A DNA stretch of 29,569 nt. Source: Pavlovales sp. CCMP2436 (Eukaryota > Haptophyta > Pavlovophyceae > Pavlovales). Shown piece after piece: positions 18,376-27,581 of this stretch. The position numbers were made by a program, and so were the translations under genes. The stretch is from NCBI GenBank assembly GCA_026770615.1, contig MU631317.1, positions 706,775 through 736,343 on the forward strand. Reading direction: 5' to 3'. The notes below the pieces were generated by a model that was given only the letters and a program-made list of their open reading frames with translations, was not told the origin of the DNA and searched no databases. Within the stretch, counting starts at the first letter, position 1; every line of letters starts with the position of its first letter.

Positions 18376-18684
18376 GATGGTGGGGGTTGGTGGGGGTTGG
18401 TGGGGGTTGAAAAGCAACCCCCACCATTCTTTCGCATACTGAGAGGCCTACTGCGGACCCCTCATTTTGGTGGGGGATGAAGGATTTTCACCCAAAAAGT
18501 ATTTCCGCAAGCGATCCCGTCCCGCTGGATATGGGGTCACAGTTGTGACTAACAGATTGAAAAAAAAAATCTCAACACTTTTTTGAGAGAAATCCTTTAT
18601 CCCCACCAAAATGAGGGGTCCGCAGTAGGCCTCTCAGTACGCGAACGAATAGCGGGGGTTGCTCAGCCCCCACCAACCCCCATC
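18376..18684 (+). mobile_element. Foldback MITE copy 1
   Basis: Long inverted ends of about 90-100 bp: GGTGGGGGTTGG repeats, GCAACCCCCACC, ACTGAGAGGCCTACTGCGG and ACCCCTCATTTTGGTGGGG on the left, with the inverse on the right (CCACCAAAATGAGGGGTCCG, AGGCCTCTCAGTACGCG, CCCCCACCAACCCCC). The ~100-bp middle contains GTCACAGTTGTGACTAAC. There is no coding capacity. The G-rich termini are potential G-quadruplex formers. I could not define a target duplication. Confidence 0.8.
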
Positions 18685-19588
18685 ATTTTGCGTAAGAAAT
18701 AATAGAGCTTTAATTAAATCAGGCGATGGCTGCTACCGGGCCCGCCATCCCCTCCTGCCTCGCTGCCCGGCGTCACGCCTTCTTGCGGACCACCGCCAGA
18801 ACGTCACGCCGGACAGGACGGGGTTGGGGGTTGCACACAACGCCTGTTTTTTTGAATTGTAGTCTATTAAGTAGATATGGTGGGAATTGCTGGTTATTAT
18901 TCGAGCGAATGGATAGCGATAGATATGGTTTTCGCACTACCCCCGCAGAGGGCAAGCTGCCTATGGAGCAAAGTGTGTACCCAATGGAACTAACATTTTG
19001 CGTCGGGGAGTAATATCTAGGTGTAGGGCGAGAACGATTGTGTCAGTGTAACAACATTACAGCGTCCTTAACCAACTCCGAATTGGGCCGAATCCGGGGC
19101 AACTAGGCCAAATAATTTTGCGGATGCGCCCGCCAATGGCTGAGGCACCCGACACCCTTTCCAACCCCATCCTATCTGCAGGAGCATTAATGACTGCACG
19201 CTGGTTTGAGTCACCGCCAATGACGCAGCACTAAACAGCAATAGGCGCGAGAGATAGCGTCGGTTGCATGCGCTCTCGGTAGTAGTGTAAGCGCGTGGGC
19301 AACGGGCGCACGCGTAAGCCTCGCGGCTAACGTTGCCCGTAAGCCTCGCGGCTGTTGCTTACTTGCACGGCTGTTGAGCCGACCGACTGAGTGGCCATAG
19401 TCCCTCGAGATGGGCAGCCGCACGCCCGCGGTATGATCCCCTCGACCGTGAGCGTGGCGGCGGCTGGTCTTCGAACGTTAGCTCCAGTTGGTCGCCCACG
19501 CGCAGGCTGAGGGTGGAGAGTAGGACAACCGTACCCACATCGCTGGATAACGCCTGTTTTTTTGTAATTATAATGTATTAAGTAAAAT
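18685..19588. other. Spacer between the two MITEs, with direct repeats
   Basis: No firm gene. AACGCCTGTTTTTTTG followed by an AT-rich stretch ending ATTAAGTA and ATATGGTGGG occurs at about 18839-18889 and again at 19550-19597, where it runs straight into MITE copy 2. A GC-rich minus-strand stretch near 19400-19530 encodes LRVGDQLELTFEDQ-like residues in one phase and could be a coding remnant. It has no clear start and I do not recognise it. Confidence 0.45.
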
Positions 19589-19913
19589 ATGGTGGGGGTT
19601 GGTGGGGGTTGGTCGGGGTTGAAAAGCAACCCCCACCATTTGTGCGCATAGTGAGAGGCCTACTGCGGACCCCTCATTTTTGGTGGGGGATGAAGGATTT
19701 CTCTCAAAAAAAAATTGAGAATTTCTTTTCAATCTGTTAGTCACAACTGTGACACCATATCCAACGGGACGGGATCGTCCCCATGAAATTCTTTTTTGGT
19801 GAAAATCCTTCACCCCTCACCAAAATGAGGGGTCCGCTATAGGCCTCTCAGTACACGAACGAATGGTGGGGGTTGATTTCAACCCTCACCAGCCTCCACC
19901 AACCCCCACCATC
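19589..19913 (-). mobile_element. Foldback MITE copy 2, middle inverted
   Basis: The ends match copy 1 (GCAACCCCCACCATT, GAGAGGCCTACTGCGG, ATGAGGGGTCCGC), but the middle (TTAGTCACAACTGTGAC, AACGGGACGGGATCG) is the reverse complement of copy 1's middle. Because the ends are inverted repeats, this shows that the two insertions lie in opposite orientations. Confidence 0.8.
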
Positions 19914-20090
19914 CTGGCGGGTCAAGTCAACGCTGCGAGGGCAATAATAGTCTCGCCCGCAAGTCGCGGTCCTCGCGTCTAGAGCGAGACCCCGGGTGCA
20001 CTCGTGGCTGTTGCGCAGTGGCTGCTGACTGCGAGTGGCAGCATGCGGCGCGCACCGCGATGCGCGCAATCTGTACGTCGCTGGAAGACA

Positions 20091-20187
20091 CCGTGTGCTC
20101 TGCAAAGGTCCCTTGACCCGAGCGTTTCTCAACGCTTAGGCCCGGTGGAGACCTGTCAGGGGACGGACGTATTTCTAGATATTTACA
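20091..20187 (+). repeat. R3 LTR-like repeat, 3' fragment (copy F)
   Basis: GCAAAGGTCCCTTGACCCGA, TTTCTCAACGCTTAGGCCC, GGTGGAGACCTGTCAGGGG, ACGGACGTATTTCTAG and the terminus TTTACA. It corresponds to the last ~100 bp of R3 as seen at 26601-26897 and 25320-25688. Nothing else is recognised between 19914 and 20090. Confidence 0.75.
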
Positions 20188-20273
20188 CACCGATCGCGCG
20201 CTGCGAACGCGCACAACAAGGCCGACGCCCTCGATGCGATCACCGCGCGAGCTTCGGATCGCGCTTTGTAATA

Positions 20274-21157
20274 CAGGAGATCGGGGGCAATTAGAAACCG
20301 TCATGTTCACAAACCGAGCATCGTTTTTTTTTTCGCCCGAAGAAACCGAGCCCCCCCTTCTCCCCCCCCCCCGAGCCGAAGAAAAAGTAACTTTTGGGAG
20401 CTTATTAGTGCACTTTTCTACATAAATACGAATTTTGCGGGTAGCATCAGTTGAAGAAAATATGCGGGTTGTGACTGTCGTTAGTTATGGTACCTAATTG
20501 AACTGAACTGAACTAGGGTGCGCGTGCGAGCTTGCGCAGCCCGGCGTAACTGTTAGTTATGTTCACGCCACTTTTCAAATATTTTAATTAATATGAAGGG
20601 CGCCGGAGGCTTTAAGAGACTGAGCCTGCTGATCCGTCGACCCTCAGAAACAGCTGCTAATAAATGCAGCCTCAGCCTCAAAATCCGCCGTTCTTATTGC
20701 CCGCGATCCCCTCGGTGCGTTTGCTACAGTATTATTTTAAACCCTTTCCATTTGTCTATTCATCGCACTGACTTTTTTGTACAGGCCATGCGTTGCCTGC
20801 GCCTGGGTTGCCTGCGCCGCCTGCACTGCCTGCGCCGACTGCGCCGCCCGCTCCGCCTTCACTGCCTGCTGCCGCTCGAACTATCGTCCTGCTGCTGCAC
20901 GCCGTCGAGCAGGTTCTACGTCGCCTTCGCGACATCGCCGTCTGCCACGGCGAGTGCCCTCTCGGTGATAGAGCGGTCCAGGCTCGTCACCTCAACGACC
21001 ATATTCACGTTCGTCTCGTGCACTGCCTTCTTTTATGTGCGCACCTGCGCGGAGTGAGGAGGGGCGGTGGGCGGTTCTGACTTTGGGCTGCTTGTACTTT
21101 GCTTCGAAACTCAGCCTCAGCCTCAAACCCGCCGTTCTTATTGCCCGCGATCCCTTG
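20274..21157. mobile_element. CAGGGGATCG-family TIR element, larger or composite copy
   Basis: The left end is TA then CAGGAGATCGGGGGCAATTA, with GAAACCGTC next, as in the 3622-3798 MITE. Right-type ends (AAATCCGCCGTTCTTATTGC, CCGCGATCCC) occur twice, at about 20675-20712 and 21107-21157. Only the second is followed by TA. Either an 884-bp element carries a nested or duplicated end, or two copies overlap. On the minus strand at about 20930-21030 there is a coding-like stretch (NVNMVVEVTSLDRSITERAL) with later stops, and a TGCCTGCGCC-type repeat at 20790-20860. No transposase was recognised. Confidence 0.55.
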
Positions 21158-21159
21158 TA

Positions 21160-21490
21160 GGGCCTTTGCATCTCGTTGAACGTGTTGTAGGCGTCAATCT
21201 TGGCGTCTACCCATTTGGGGTGGTGGAAGATCGTCTCGCGGCAGTCGATGGCCATGTAGTCGACGCCTCCCTTGCACTCCACGCCCACCTGCACAACGTT
21301 AGACGTGCTGGAGAGCTGGAATATGCTTGCAATGAGTGCGGGCTCGAACATGGCGCACGCGATGGAGGAGGTGACGCGGCCGTAGTTTGACCCGATGAAG
21401 ATGGGGCGGAGGCGACGTTCTAGGGATGAGCCCTCCTGGTTATCGCCTTTTTTCGTCAGCGCGATGAGTCGGGTGGCGAAGAACCGGGGC
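21160..21490 (-). pseudogene. Unidentified protein fragment cut by a TIR element
   Basis: Minus-strand frame open from at least 21490 down to 21160, with an internal ATG near 21351. The product looks like genuine folded protein: RPIFIGSNYGRVTSSIACAM, IASIFQLSSTSNVVQVGVEC, GGVDYMAIDCRETIFHHPKW and DAYNTFNEMQRP. At 21159 the frame enters the inverted end of the TIR element and turns into its low-complexity translation. A TA duplication would put the next original codons near 20273, where YYKARSEARA-like residues can be read. I do not recognise the family; it could be a host gene or a capsid-type protein of another element. It is the best candidate for non-copia coding sequence in the right half. 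Confidence 0.5.
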
Positions 21491-21510
21491 CAAAGGGGCT
21501 AGGCACCCCT

Positions 21511-21753
21511 TTGGAAGTCGAAAGCTCCTCTCCGAAGGGCGCGCAGATAGCCCTCCTGACAGACACAAGCGAAACGAACTTCACCAGAGCCCCACACCAC
21601 CAGAGCTTAACCACGCGGCCCAACGCAACTGCACAGACCCGCACAACCCACCTGCCGGTAGAAGCGCGCAAAAGCACAAGAAGGAGGAACAACCCCGAAC
21701 CACCACCCCAGCATAATGAGCCAGAGCCCCCTCCTCCTGAGGGGGTGAGGTAG
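21511..21753 (+). pseudogene. Possible copia integrase-RT linker remnant
   Basis: An 80-codon open frame (TTG start, no ATG) encoding a Thr/Pro/Arg-rich peptide with VEARKSTRRRNNPEPP. That resembles the (R)RSTR-x-R-x-PP motif found in the linker between integrase and RT of many copia elements. It runs directly into an R3 copy. The opposite strand is also open, so the call is tentative. Confidence 0.3.
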
Positions 21754-21857
21754 ACCGGGACCCACAGCGAGCCCCCGCCGTGCGTTTCTTGCCCCCGGGA
21801 CAAGAATAACATAGTGGGATACAGGCTGCCGGAGGTTAGTTGTCTGTTTATTATGTG
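21726..21857 (+). repeat. R3 LTR-like repeat, 5' fragment (copy A)
   Basis: It begins with the stem-loop-like CCCCCTCCTCCTGAGGGGG, then GAGGTAGACCGGGACCCACA, CAAGAATAACATAGTGGG and GTTAGTTGTCTGTTTATTATG. It is the same order as copies C and D, and stops where the inverted copy B begins. Confidence 0.7.
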
Positions 21858-22060
21858 TGTAGTTTTCTAGTTAAACGTCCGTCCACGAATGGGTCTGAAC
21901 TCGAACCCGAGCGTTGATCAACACTCGGATCCAGGGGACCCCTTCCAAGCACACCGGATACCGCCCCCACCGCTGAGTCTGATCAACAAAACGACAATCA
22001 ACGACACTCGACTGATTTGCTGCTGACCGAACTCCGCTGCATCTCGCTCGTCTCGAAGGC
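21858..22060 (-). repeat. R3 LTR-like repeat, inverted 3' fragment (copy B)
   Basis: Reverse complement of the last ~200 bp of R3: TGTAGTTTTCTAGTTAAACG, CGTCCGTCC, GCGTTGATCAACACTCGGAT, ACCGCCCCCACCGCTGAGTC, CTGCATCTCGCTCGTCTCG. It lies head to head with copy C, whose 5' hairpin starts at 22061. Confidence 0.75.
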
Positions 22061-22138
22061 CCACCCCCCTGAAGGGGTGGGGTAGTCAGGGCCCCACACA
22101 AAAAAGCCTCCCACTTTATGATTCCTGCCACTCGTTGG

Positions 22139-22370
22139 TGTCAAGAATATCTAACTCATCGAATATCCGGGACTCGATTATCACCCGCCCGGACTGACAC
22201 CGTCCGTACACTCCCGAGATCCGATTTATCAGCGGAAATAGGCGTCAGAAAGTGCCGCTGAATTTTACCGCTTGATTTCATTCATCAACTTATCTCTCCC
22301 CTAGCCCGCTCACGCGTCTCGCTAGCTCTGCTCACGGCTCCTCGCGTCACCGTCAGGACTTGCACTAACT
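22139..22370 (+). repeat. Copia-2 5' LTR
   Basis: From TGTCAAGAATATC to TTGCACTAACT. The last dinucleotide is CT instead of the CA seen in the 3' copy. It shares CTCGATTATCACCCGCCCGG and GGCGTCAGAAAGTGCCGCTG with 26368-26600. Confidence 0.9.
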
Positions 22371-22475
22371 CGAACGTTCGTGCTGAAGGTCTACTCTTCA
22401 AGCCGTACCTCGACTGTCGCCTTCCACCGCGACCTTCACTCCGTTCAACACTCTCCTAGTCGTTCCTCCATCTTC

Positions 22476-23506
22476 ATGTCGTTCAACCGCAACTTCGAGC
22501 GCTCGGAGCCCGAGCGCTCCCTCAGGGATCAGATGATCAAGGCTGCCGACGACCTCATGCGCAAGGACTGCCTGGTCAAGACGCTCTACCCGGCCGCGCA
22601 GTGTTTCATGACCGCCGCGCGCCCCGTCAAGCACCTGTCGCCGGACATCATTGAGCTCCCGGTGGCCGCCGCTTACCTCTCCTTCGAGCTCCGCTCTGAG
22701 CTCGAGTTCATCGACCACGTCAACCTGAACCCGGGCGTGCTCGCCGGCCTCACGACCGGTATCCCCGTGGCCGACCGCGCCAACGTCGCCCTCGTCAACG
22801 ACCACCTGGCCATCGTGTACCTGTGCTCGACCGAGCAGTTCTCCCAGGGCCTGACCGCGGTGATCACCGACTCGGTCATGGACATCCTCAAGTCACAGAT
22901 CTCAGCGCGCGACCCGGACGTCATCACCACCAGCTACCTCTCCGCCGAGCAGATCCGCCGAGATCATCAATGAGAACAAGTCCATGGAGACTTTCGTTCT
23001 GGATCTATACTACAGCTCCAAGGAGATCATCAAGATGCACGACTGCAAAACTTTTGACACGGGCGTGCAGATCCTGACGTCGGTCCAGCGCCTCAAGCAG
23101 GTCTACATACCGATCATGCAGATGGAGCCGGAGCCGTTCGACCAACTCATGCAGCTCAGCGCGACGCACTCCACGCACACGCTCTCGTTCCTCTTCGCCC
23201 AGTCTCACCAACAGACCCTCGACCACTTCACGACGCCCGCGCAGCGCAAGCGCTTTACGGACGAGCTCGGCAAGTACAACGCGTCGCTGCACTTCCAGCC
23301 TCGCGACCAGCCACGTCCAACACCTCTGCACAACACCCGCGCCGCGACCAAGATGCAGGCGCTCACCGTCAACGACAACGGAGCAGTTGCGCACAAGTTC
23401 AAGAAGCTGCCGCAAACCGGCAAGGACGAGGACGAGCCGCGACCCCCGTGCCCCTTTTGCAACCACTGCAGCAGGCCCGGACGCACTGAGGCTACGTGCT
23501 ACGTGG
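22476..23506 (+). pseudogene. gag: Copia-2 Gag with a CCRC zinc knuckle
   Basis: The first ATG in the frame is at 22476 (MSFNRNFERSEPERSL). The product has a helical N-terminal part (DDLMRKDCLVKTLYPAA, ELPVAAAYLSFELRSEL) and then, after a one-base phase shift near 22960, METFVLDLYYSSKEIIKM and LFAQSHQQTLDHF. Near 23455-23502 it reads CNHCSRPGRTEATC: the Cys-x2-Cys-x4-x-x4-Cys spacing of a nucleocapsid knuckle, with Arg where His is expected (CCHC to CCRC). It would package the element's RNA. The His-to-Arg change should weaken zinc binding and may be decay. Overall similarity to copia-1 gag is not obvious. Confidence 0.75.
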
Positions 23507-24600
23507 CAGTTCGACGAGCAGCCAATCATCGTCACCTCCGGACCGGGCAAGCGGGCAAACTACATCTCCGACCACGCGCTGCCCGAGGTCAATTCGCCCT
23601 CGGCGCCGCTCTTTGACTACGCGCTGCCCGAGTCCCTCTTCGTCTACGCACCTCCGCCTGCAATCAACATCGACATCGACCCCACGAGGACGTACCGCTC
23701 AAGCAACTGCGGCAAGACGCTTCATCCTTGGGCAAGGGGATGGTTTCTACTGTCCCAACGATAAATGCCACGCGAGGCACTGCAACGAGTCCAAGCTCAA
23801 TCTCTACTCCGGCAGCGCCTCCATGACCAACCCGACTGCGACGTGCGACACCAATTACATCGTTGTCGACGAGCGCGCGCCATCCTGATGGCTAACCAAC
23901 TTGGTCCCATCTCAACCTTGATCCACTATCCGACGATATCATTGTCAACAGGCTTATCATAGCCGGCCGGTTGAGTGGCGGCCAGGAGATGGACGAGATC
24001 GACGCCTACCCCACAGAGTGCTACACGCTGGGCTGCAGCAAGCACTCGTTGATCGGCATCTACCAGCGCTCAACGGGCCTGTACAAGTACACTTGCTCCG
24101 ACGAGCACTGCTGACTCGCAGCCAAGGACGAGTTCGCCGATTCAACGAGTCCAAACCTCGAGAACTTCGGCGACAAGCCTGATCTCTGGCACGCAACGCG
24201 TGCTATTTCGCGGCAACCTCTGCGCCGCCATCTCTGCCGTCAACAGGTGAAGACGATCTCCCCGAACTCACTCCTGAGGAGGAATCCGACGATGACGATG
24301 ATGCGCCGCCGCGCGCTCCGCGCTTGCTACCTTCGCTGCCACCACCGCCTTCCACCACTCCGCAGCACGAGCCGCGCGCCGCGCCACAGCACAAGCAGCT
24401 GTCCGACGTCGTCACAAAATCAGGTAATAACAATAAGTCCACCGAGTCAACCGAGCCCACCGAGACATCTCCTTACAACAATCAGCCCGCCGCTTCCATC
24501 GCCGAACCCACTGAGACGTCGCCTTACAACTATAAGCCCGCCGCTTCCATCGCCGCTTCCATTGCCGCACTTCCGCCGTTGGAGCGCTTCGCGTCGGTGT
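23507..24600 (+). pseudogene. Copia-2 spacer between nucleocapsid and protease
   Basis: Coding continues through three phases: FDEQPIIVTSGPGKRANYI and PEVNSPSAPLFDYALPES (about 23510-23740); a Cys-rich part FYCPNDKCHARHCNESKL (about 23750); EIDAYPTECYTLGCSKHSL ending at a TGA at about 24113; then an acidic linker (DLPELTPEEESDDDDD) and Pro-rich residues. At about 24455-24556 a 17-residue unit, EPTETSPYNNQPAASIA, is tandemly repeated. I recognise no domain, but the Cys pattern suggests metal binding. As in copia-1, about 400 or more residues separate knuckle and protease. Confidence 0.55.
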
Positions 24601-24613
24601 CACTGCGCCCGTC

Positions 24614-25054
24614 ATGGCTGCGCCGCCCAATAGTCGCCGCGAGTACATCCACACAGCCTACACCGTCAACTGGGCGAAGCCAATCAAACAGGCAACGCCC
24701 AAAGTGTTCGCCTTCGACTCCACGATCGACTCGGGATGCACAGTATGCATTCTCGTAGACGAGAGTTGGGGACTCATCGAGAACCCCAGCCGGTAGACGC
24801 CCGCATCTCGGTGGCCAATCGAGATGATATGCAAGCAGTTCACCGCGGCCTGATCTCGATGGAATCACCGACAAGAACGGAGGGAAACTTCGTGTCGACT
24901 TCGCCGACGCCCTCTCCGTCCACGGCCTCGAGACCGCTCTGATCTCTGTCCGTTCACTCACTGCGCAAGGTTGCAACTTTGACATCCACGGCGGGTCCAA
25001 CAAAGTCCCTCGCCTCTTCCCCCTGCGCATCGATCACGTTCGGCCCTGACCACA
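24614..25054 (+). pseudogene. pol: Copia-2 aspartic protease
   Basis: FDSTIDSGCTVCILVDESW carries the Asp-Ser-Gly retropepsin motif in the Cys form (DSGC) common in copia elements; the Asp codon is at 24728. In the next phase follow ARISVANRDDMQAVHRGL and then LSVHGLETALISVRSLTAQG, matching the conserved region at the protease C-terminus of copia polyproteins. Two phase changes break it. It would mature the polyprotein. Confidence 0.75.
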
Positions 25055-25084
25055 TGGTACAGTGCACCGTGACCTCGCGGCCCA

Positions 25085-25239
25085 GTCCATCGATCCATAG
25101 GGCGCTCGCCGTCAACATCTCTGACGAGTCGGCGGCTCTCTGGAGCGCCCGATTCAACCACGCAAGGCTTCGGCTAGTCGCGCGCACGATTGACCAACGC
25201 GCTGACGCCGACAATTACCGCTCGAAACCCGACAATTAA
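25085..25239 (+). pseudogene. pol: Copia-2 GAG-pre-integrase stub
   Basis: ALWSARFNHARLRLVARTID matches the LWHxRLGHxxxxxL-type pre-integrase domain that precedes integrase in copia elements. The frame then hits a TAA at 25237. Only about 20 bp further on, RT sequence begins, so the catalytic integrase (about 250-300 residues) has been deleted. Confidence 0.7.
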
Positions 25240-25244
25240 GCCGA

Positions 25245-26318
25245 TCCGCTGCCGCCGCGCCATCAACGGTCTCAAGCAAGTAGGCCGCATTTGGTGGCAG
25301 ACCAACGACGTGATGGAGCGGCCCACCCTCGTGAAGGGGTAGAAGAGGTAGACCGGGCCCCAGCAATAGCCTCCCACTTTGTGGTTCCTGCCCCTCGTGG
25401 GCAAGAATCGTACTGTGGGAAAATGGCTGTCGGAGTATAGTTGTCTGTGTTATGGTGCTACAGGCTTGTCGCGTGCGCAGGCATGCGGCAGCTCGAACGC
25501 TCGAGATTCAGAGGAGTTCGGTCAGCAGCAAATCAGTCGAGCTTCGTCAACTGTCGTGTGGTTGATCAGACTCAGCGGTGGGGACGGTATCCGGTGTGCT
25601 CAGAAAGGTCCCCGGATCCGAGTGTTTATCAACGCTCTGGTTCTGGTTTCAGACCCATTCAGGGACGGACTTTCACTAGAACTTTACACGCATCAACTTC
25701 AAGCGCATCGACGCCTCATGGCCCATCTATCGCCGCGAGCGCGAGGACGGTTCAATCAATCTCACAGGCCTCTTCGTAGACGATTTCTTGCTGGTATCTA
25801 GTTCAACCAGCCCTACGGCCTGCGCCGACATCGTCAATGACCTCAAGCGCTTCTACGAGATCCGCTTCCTCGGCATCAACATCAAGCAAGACGACTTCCG
25901 CATCGGCCTGTCAATGCCGCTGTACATCACGACCTGCCTCGACCGCTTCGACCTCATTAACCTGGGCAAGAAGGGCTTCCAGATGCAGACCGACCTTGTC
26001 CGGCACGGCGAGGAACAAGACTCGCTCGACGCCACCAAAAGCACCATCTACCGCTCAATGGTATGCGCTCTGCTGTTTATCTTCAACATCTGCCAGCCTG
26101 ACGTCGCGTTCGCCTCCAATTTCCTCGCGCGTTCAATGGCCAATCCTACCGTCTCCTCGTTCGGCGCGGCCAAGCACGTCTGGCGCTACCTCGCTGGCTC
26201 AAGGGACCGTGGCCTCCTCTACTGCTGCTGCACGGCGTGCGAGGAGGACTCTCTGATTCGGACTGGGCTGCAGACCTCGAGCAAGACAAAGTCTCGTCAT
26301 CACATGGCGCTCAACTAA
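25245..26318 (+). pseudogene. pol: Copia-2 reverse transcriptase, interrupted by R3, RNase H truncated
   Basis: RT starts at about 25258 with AINGLKQVGRIWW (the copia GLKQ-x-x-R-x-W motif), is interrupted by R3 copy D (about 25320-25688), and continues with NFTRINFKRIDASWPIY, the catalytic FVDDFLLVSS (Asp-Asp at about 25778-25783), FLGINIKQDDFRIGL, NICQPDVAFASNFLARSM and VWRYLAGSRDRGLLY. RNase H begins as SDSDWAADLEQDK in a shifted phase and then loses recognisable sequence. The 3' LTR follows at 26368. The N-terminal third of RT and most of RNase H are missing. Confidence 0.8.
25320..25688 (+). repeat. R3 LTR-like repeat, full-length copy D
   Basis: The most complete copy, about 365 bp, inserted in copia-2 RT. 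It holds the hairpin CCCACCCTCGTGAAGGGGT, AGGTAGACCGGGCCCC, AGCCTCCCACTTTGTGGTTC, GCAAGAATCGTACTGTGGG, GGTGCTACAGGCTTG, CGTGCGCAGGCATGCGGC, AGCGGTGGGGACGGTATCCG and a terminus GAACTTTACA. A target duplication could not be identified. Confidence 0.7.
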
Positions 26319-26367
26319 ATGCTCTTGTTCTCAACAGCATCGCACTTCCTGCTCAATCGAGGGGGTG

Positions 26368-26600
26368 TGTCAAGGATATCTGACTCATCAGATATCCGGG
26401 ACTCGATTATCACCCGCCCGGACTGACACCGTCCGGACACTCCCGGGATTCCAATTTCTCAGCGGAAATAGGCGTCAGAAAGTGCCGCTGGATTTTACCG
26501 CTTGATTTCATTCATCAACTTATCTCTCCGCTAGCCCGCTCACGCGTCTCGCTAGCTCCGCTCACGGCTCCTCGCGTCACCGCCAGGACTTGCACTAACA
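26368..26600 (+). repeat. Copia-2 3' LTR
   Basis: TGTCAAGGATATC to TTGCACTAACA, 233 bp, preceded by a G-rich stretch CGAGGGGGTG that can serve as a polypurine tract. It is followed directly by GTTGG. Confidence 0.9.
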
Positions 26601-26897
26601 GTTGGCAAGAATAGCATAGTGTGGAATACTGGCTATCGGAGTGTATTTGTCTGTTTTATTATGTGCTACAGGTGCGGCATGTGCGCAGGCGAGCCGCATT
26701 TCGAGACGAGCGAGATGCGGCGGAGGTCGGTCAGCGCGCAGTTGAGAGCCGTCAATTGTCGCACATGTGTCTGATCAGTCTCAGCGGTGAGGACAGTATC
26801 CGGCTGCCCTGAAAAGGTCCCTTGATTCGAGTGTTTCTCAACGCTTGGGTCCATTGAAGACCTGTCGGGGGACGGACGTTTAACTAAAAATTGTACA

Positions 26898-27581
26898 GTT
26901 CTCCCCTAGTTCATTTGGTTGATCGCTCTAGGTACGCACTACTTATGGCGGCCTTTCTAGCGTCCCCGCTGGCTGAAACAATAGGGCCTAGTCATATACG
27001 ACCTGAGACACTCGTGGCTAGCTTAATATAGCCCAACACGAAAAAAACAAAAAAAACATACATACATACATACATACAAAAATGGTGGGAAGTCGACTTT
27101 TGAGGACCCGGCCGTCCACGTCGCGGGCACTCGGATTTTTAGCCGCACCGCGCCCGGAGGAGGGTCCGCTGGGGCGTGGGTGGCCCTGGTGTTCGCAGAG
27201 GGTGCATGCCGAGCTCGCCATGTCGCCTTTGAGGCGCGCAGGTGCGGCCGTTGCGCCCTCGTTCCCCTGAGGCTGGAGACGATGAGGCCGGTCCTCGGAA
27301 GAGAAAGGCACACAGCTCGCCTTTGAGGTGCGCGACGGTTCTCCGGGCCTTCTATTGGTCCCGGCCCTTCTCAGGAGTATTTGTGTCCCTGTCTGCTACC
27401 CGTCTAAGTAAAAGTCCAGATTCAGAAAAAAATTCTGACTGGGCAATCAGTTGAAAGTGCTTCCCTCCTCGCGCCTCGCGAGGATGAGACCCCGGCCATC
27501 TTGCTCCTCTCCGGCCATCTCGCGAGCTTCCGCGCATCCGTGCTTCTCTCGCAAGGACCCCGGCTCGCCCCCGCTACAATT
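26898..27581. other. Noncoding stretch with a CATA microsatellite
   Basis: The microsatellite (CATA)n lies at about 27056-27078. To its right, CGCCTTTGAGGCGCGC (27223) and CGCCTTTGAGGTGCGCG (27319) are imperfect direct repeats about 96 bp apart. Minus-strand frames at 27018-27313 are open but end in the microsatellite translation; one contains ACTLCEHQGH, too little to call. No gene is supported. Confidence 0.45.

Larger units (their letters stand above)
22139..26600 (+). mobile_element. Copia-2: internally deleted Ty1/copia retrotransposon
   Basis: LTRs of 232 bp (22139-22370) and 233 bp (26368-26600) start TGTCAAG and are flanked by a perfect GTTGG duplication (22134-22138, 26601-26605). 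By eye there are about 13 substitutions and one indel between them, so it is older than copia-1. It contains gag with a modified zinc knuckle, a long spacer, a protease, a GAG-pre-integrase stub, part of RT and the first residues of RNase H. The integrase core and the end of RNase H are deleted. An R3 copy interrupts RT. There are multiple phase shifts. Not autonomous. Confidence 0.9.
22061..26897 (+). repeat. R3 LTR-like repeat, copy C, split by copia-2
   Basis: The left part (22061-22138) holds the hairpin CCACCCCCCTGAAGGGGTGG and AAGCCTCCCACTTTATGATT. After the copia-2 insertion (22139-26600) it resumes at 26601 with GTTGGCAAGAATAGCATAGT and runs to TTGTACA at 26897. Joined, it gives about 370 bp. 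The GTTGG at the junction is present twice as the copia-2 target duplication. TG/CA-like ends and retroelement neighbours suggest an LTR, but no internal region bounded by two R3 copies is evident. Confidence 0.7.

Noticed and set aside
21456..21812. Minus-strand 118-codon ORF
   Set aside because: It runs through the R3 5' hairpin and is Gly/Val-rich; the opposite strand gives the more protein-like RKSTRRRNNPEPP reading.
26661..26690. GTGCTACAG and TGTGCGCAG in R3 as splice acceptors or spliced-leader sites
   Set aside because: They recur as part of a repeat and are not placed in front of any supported coding region.
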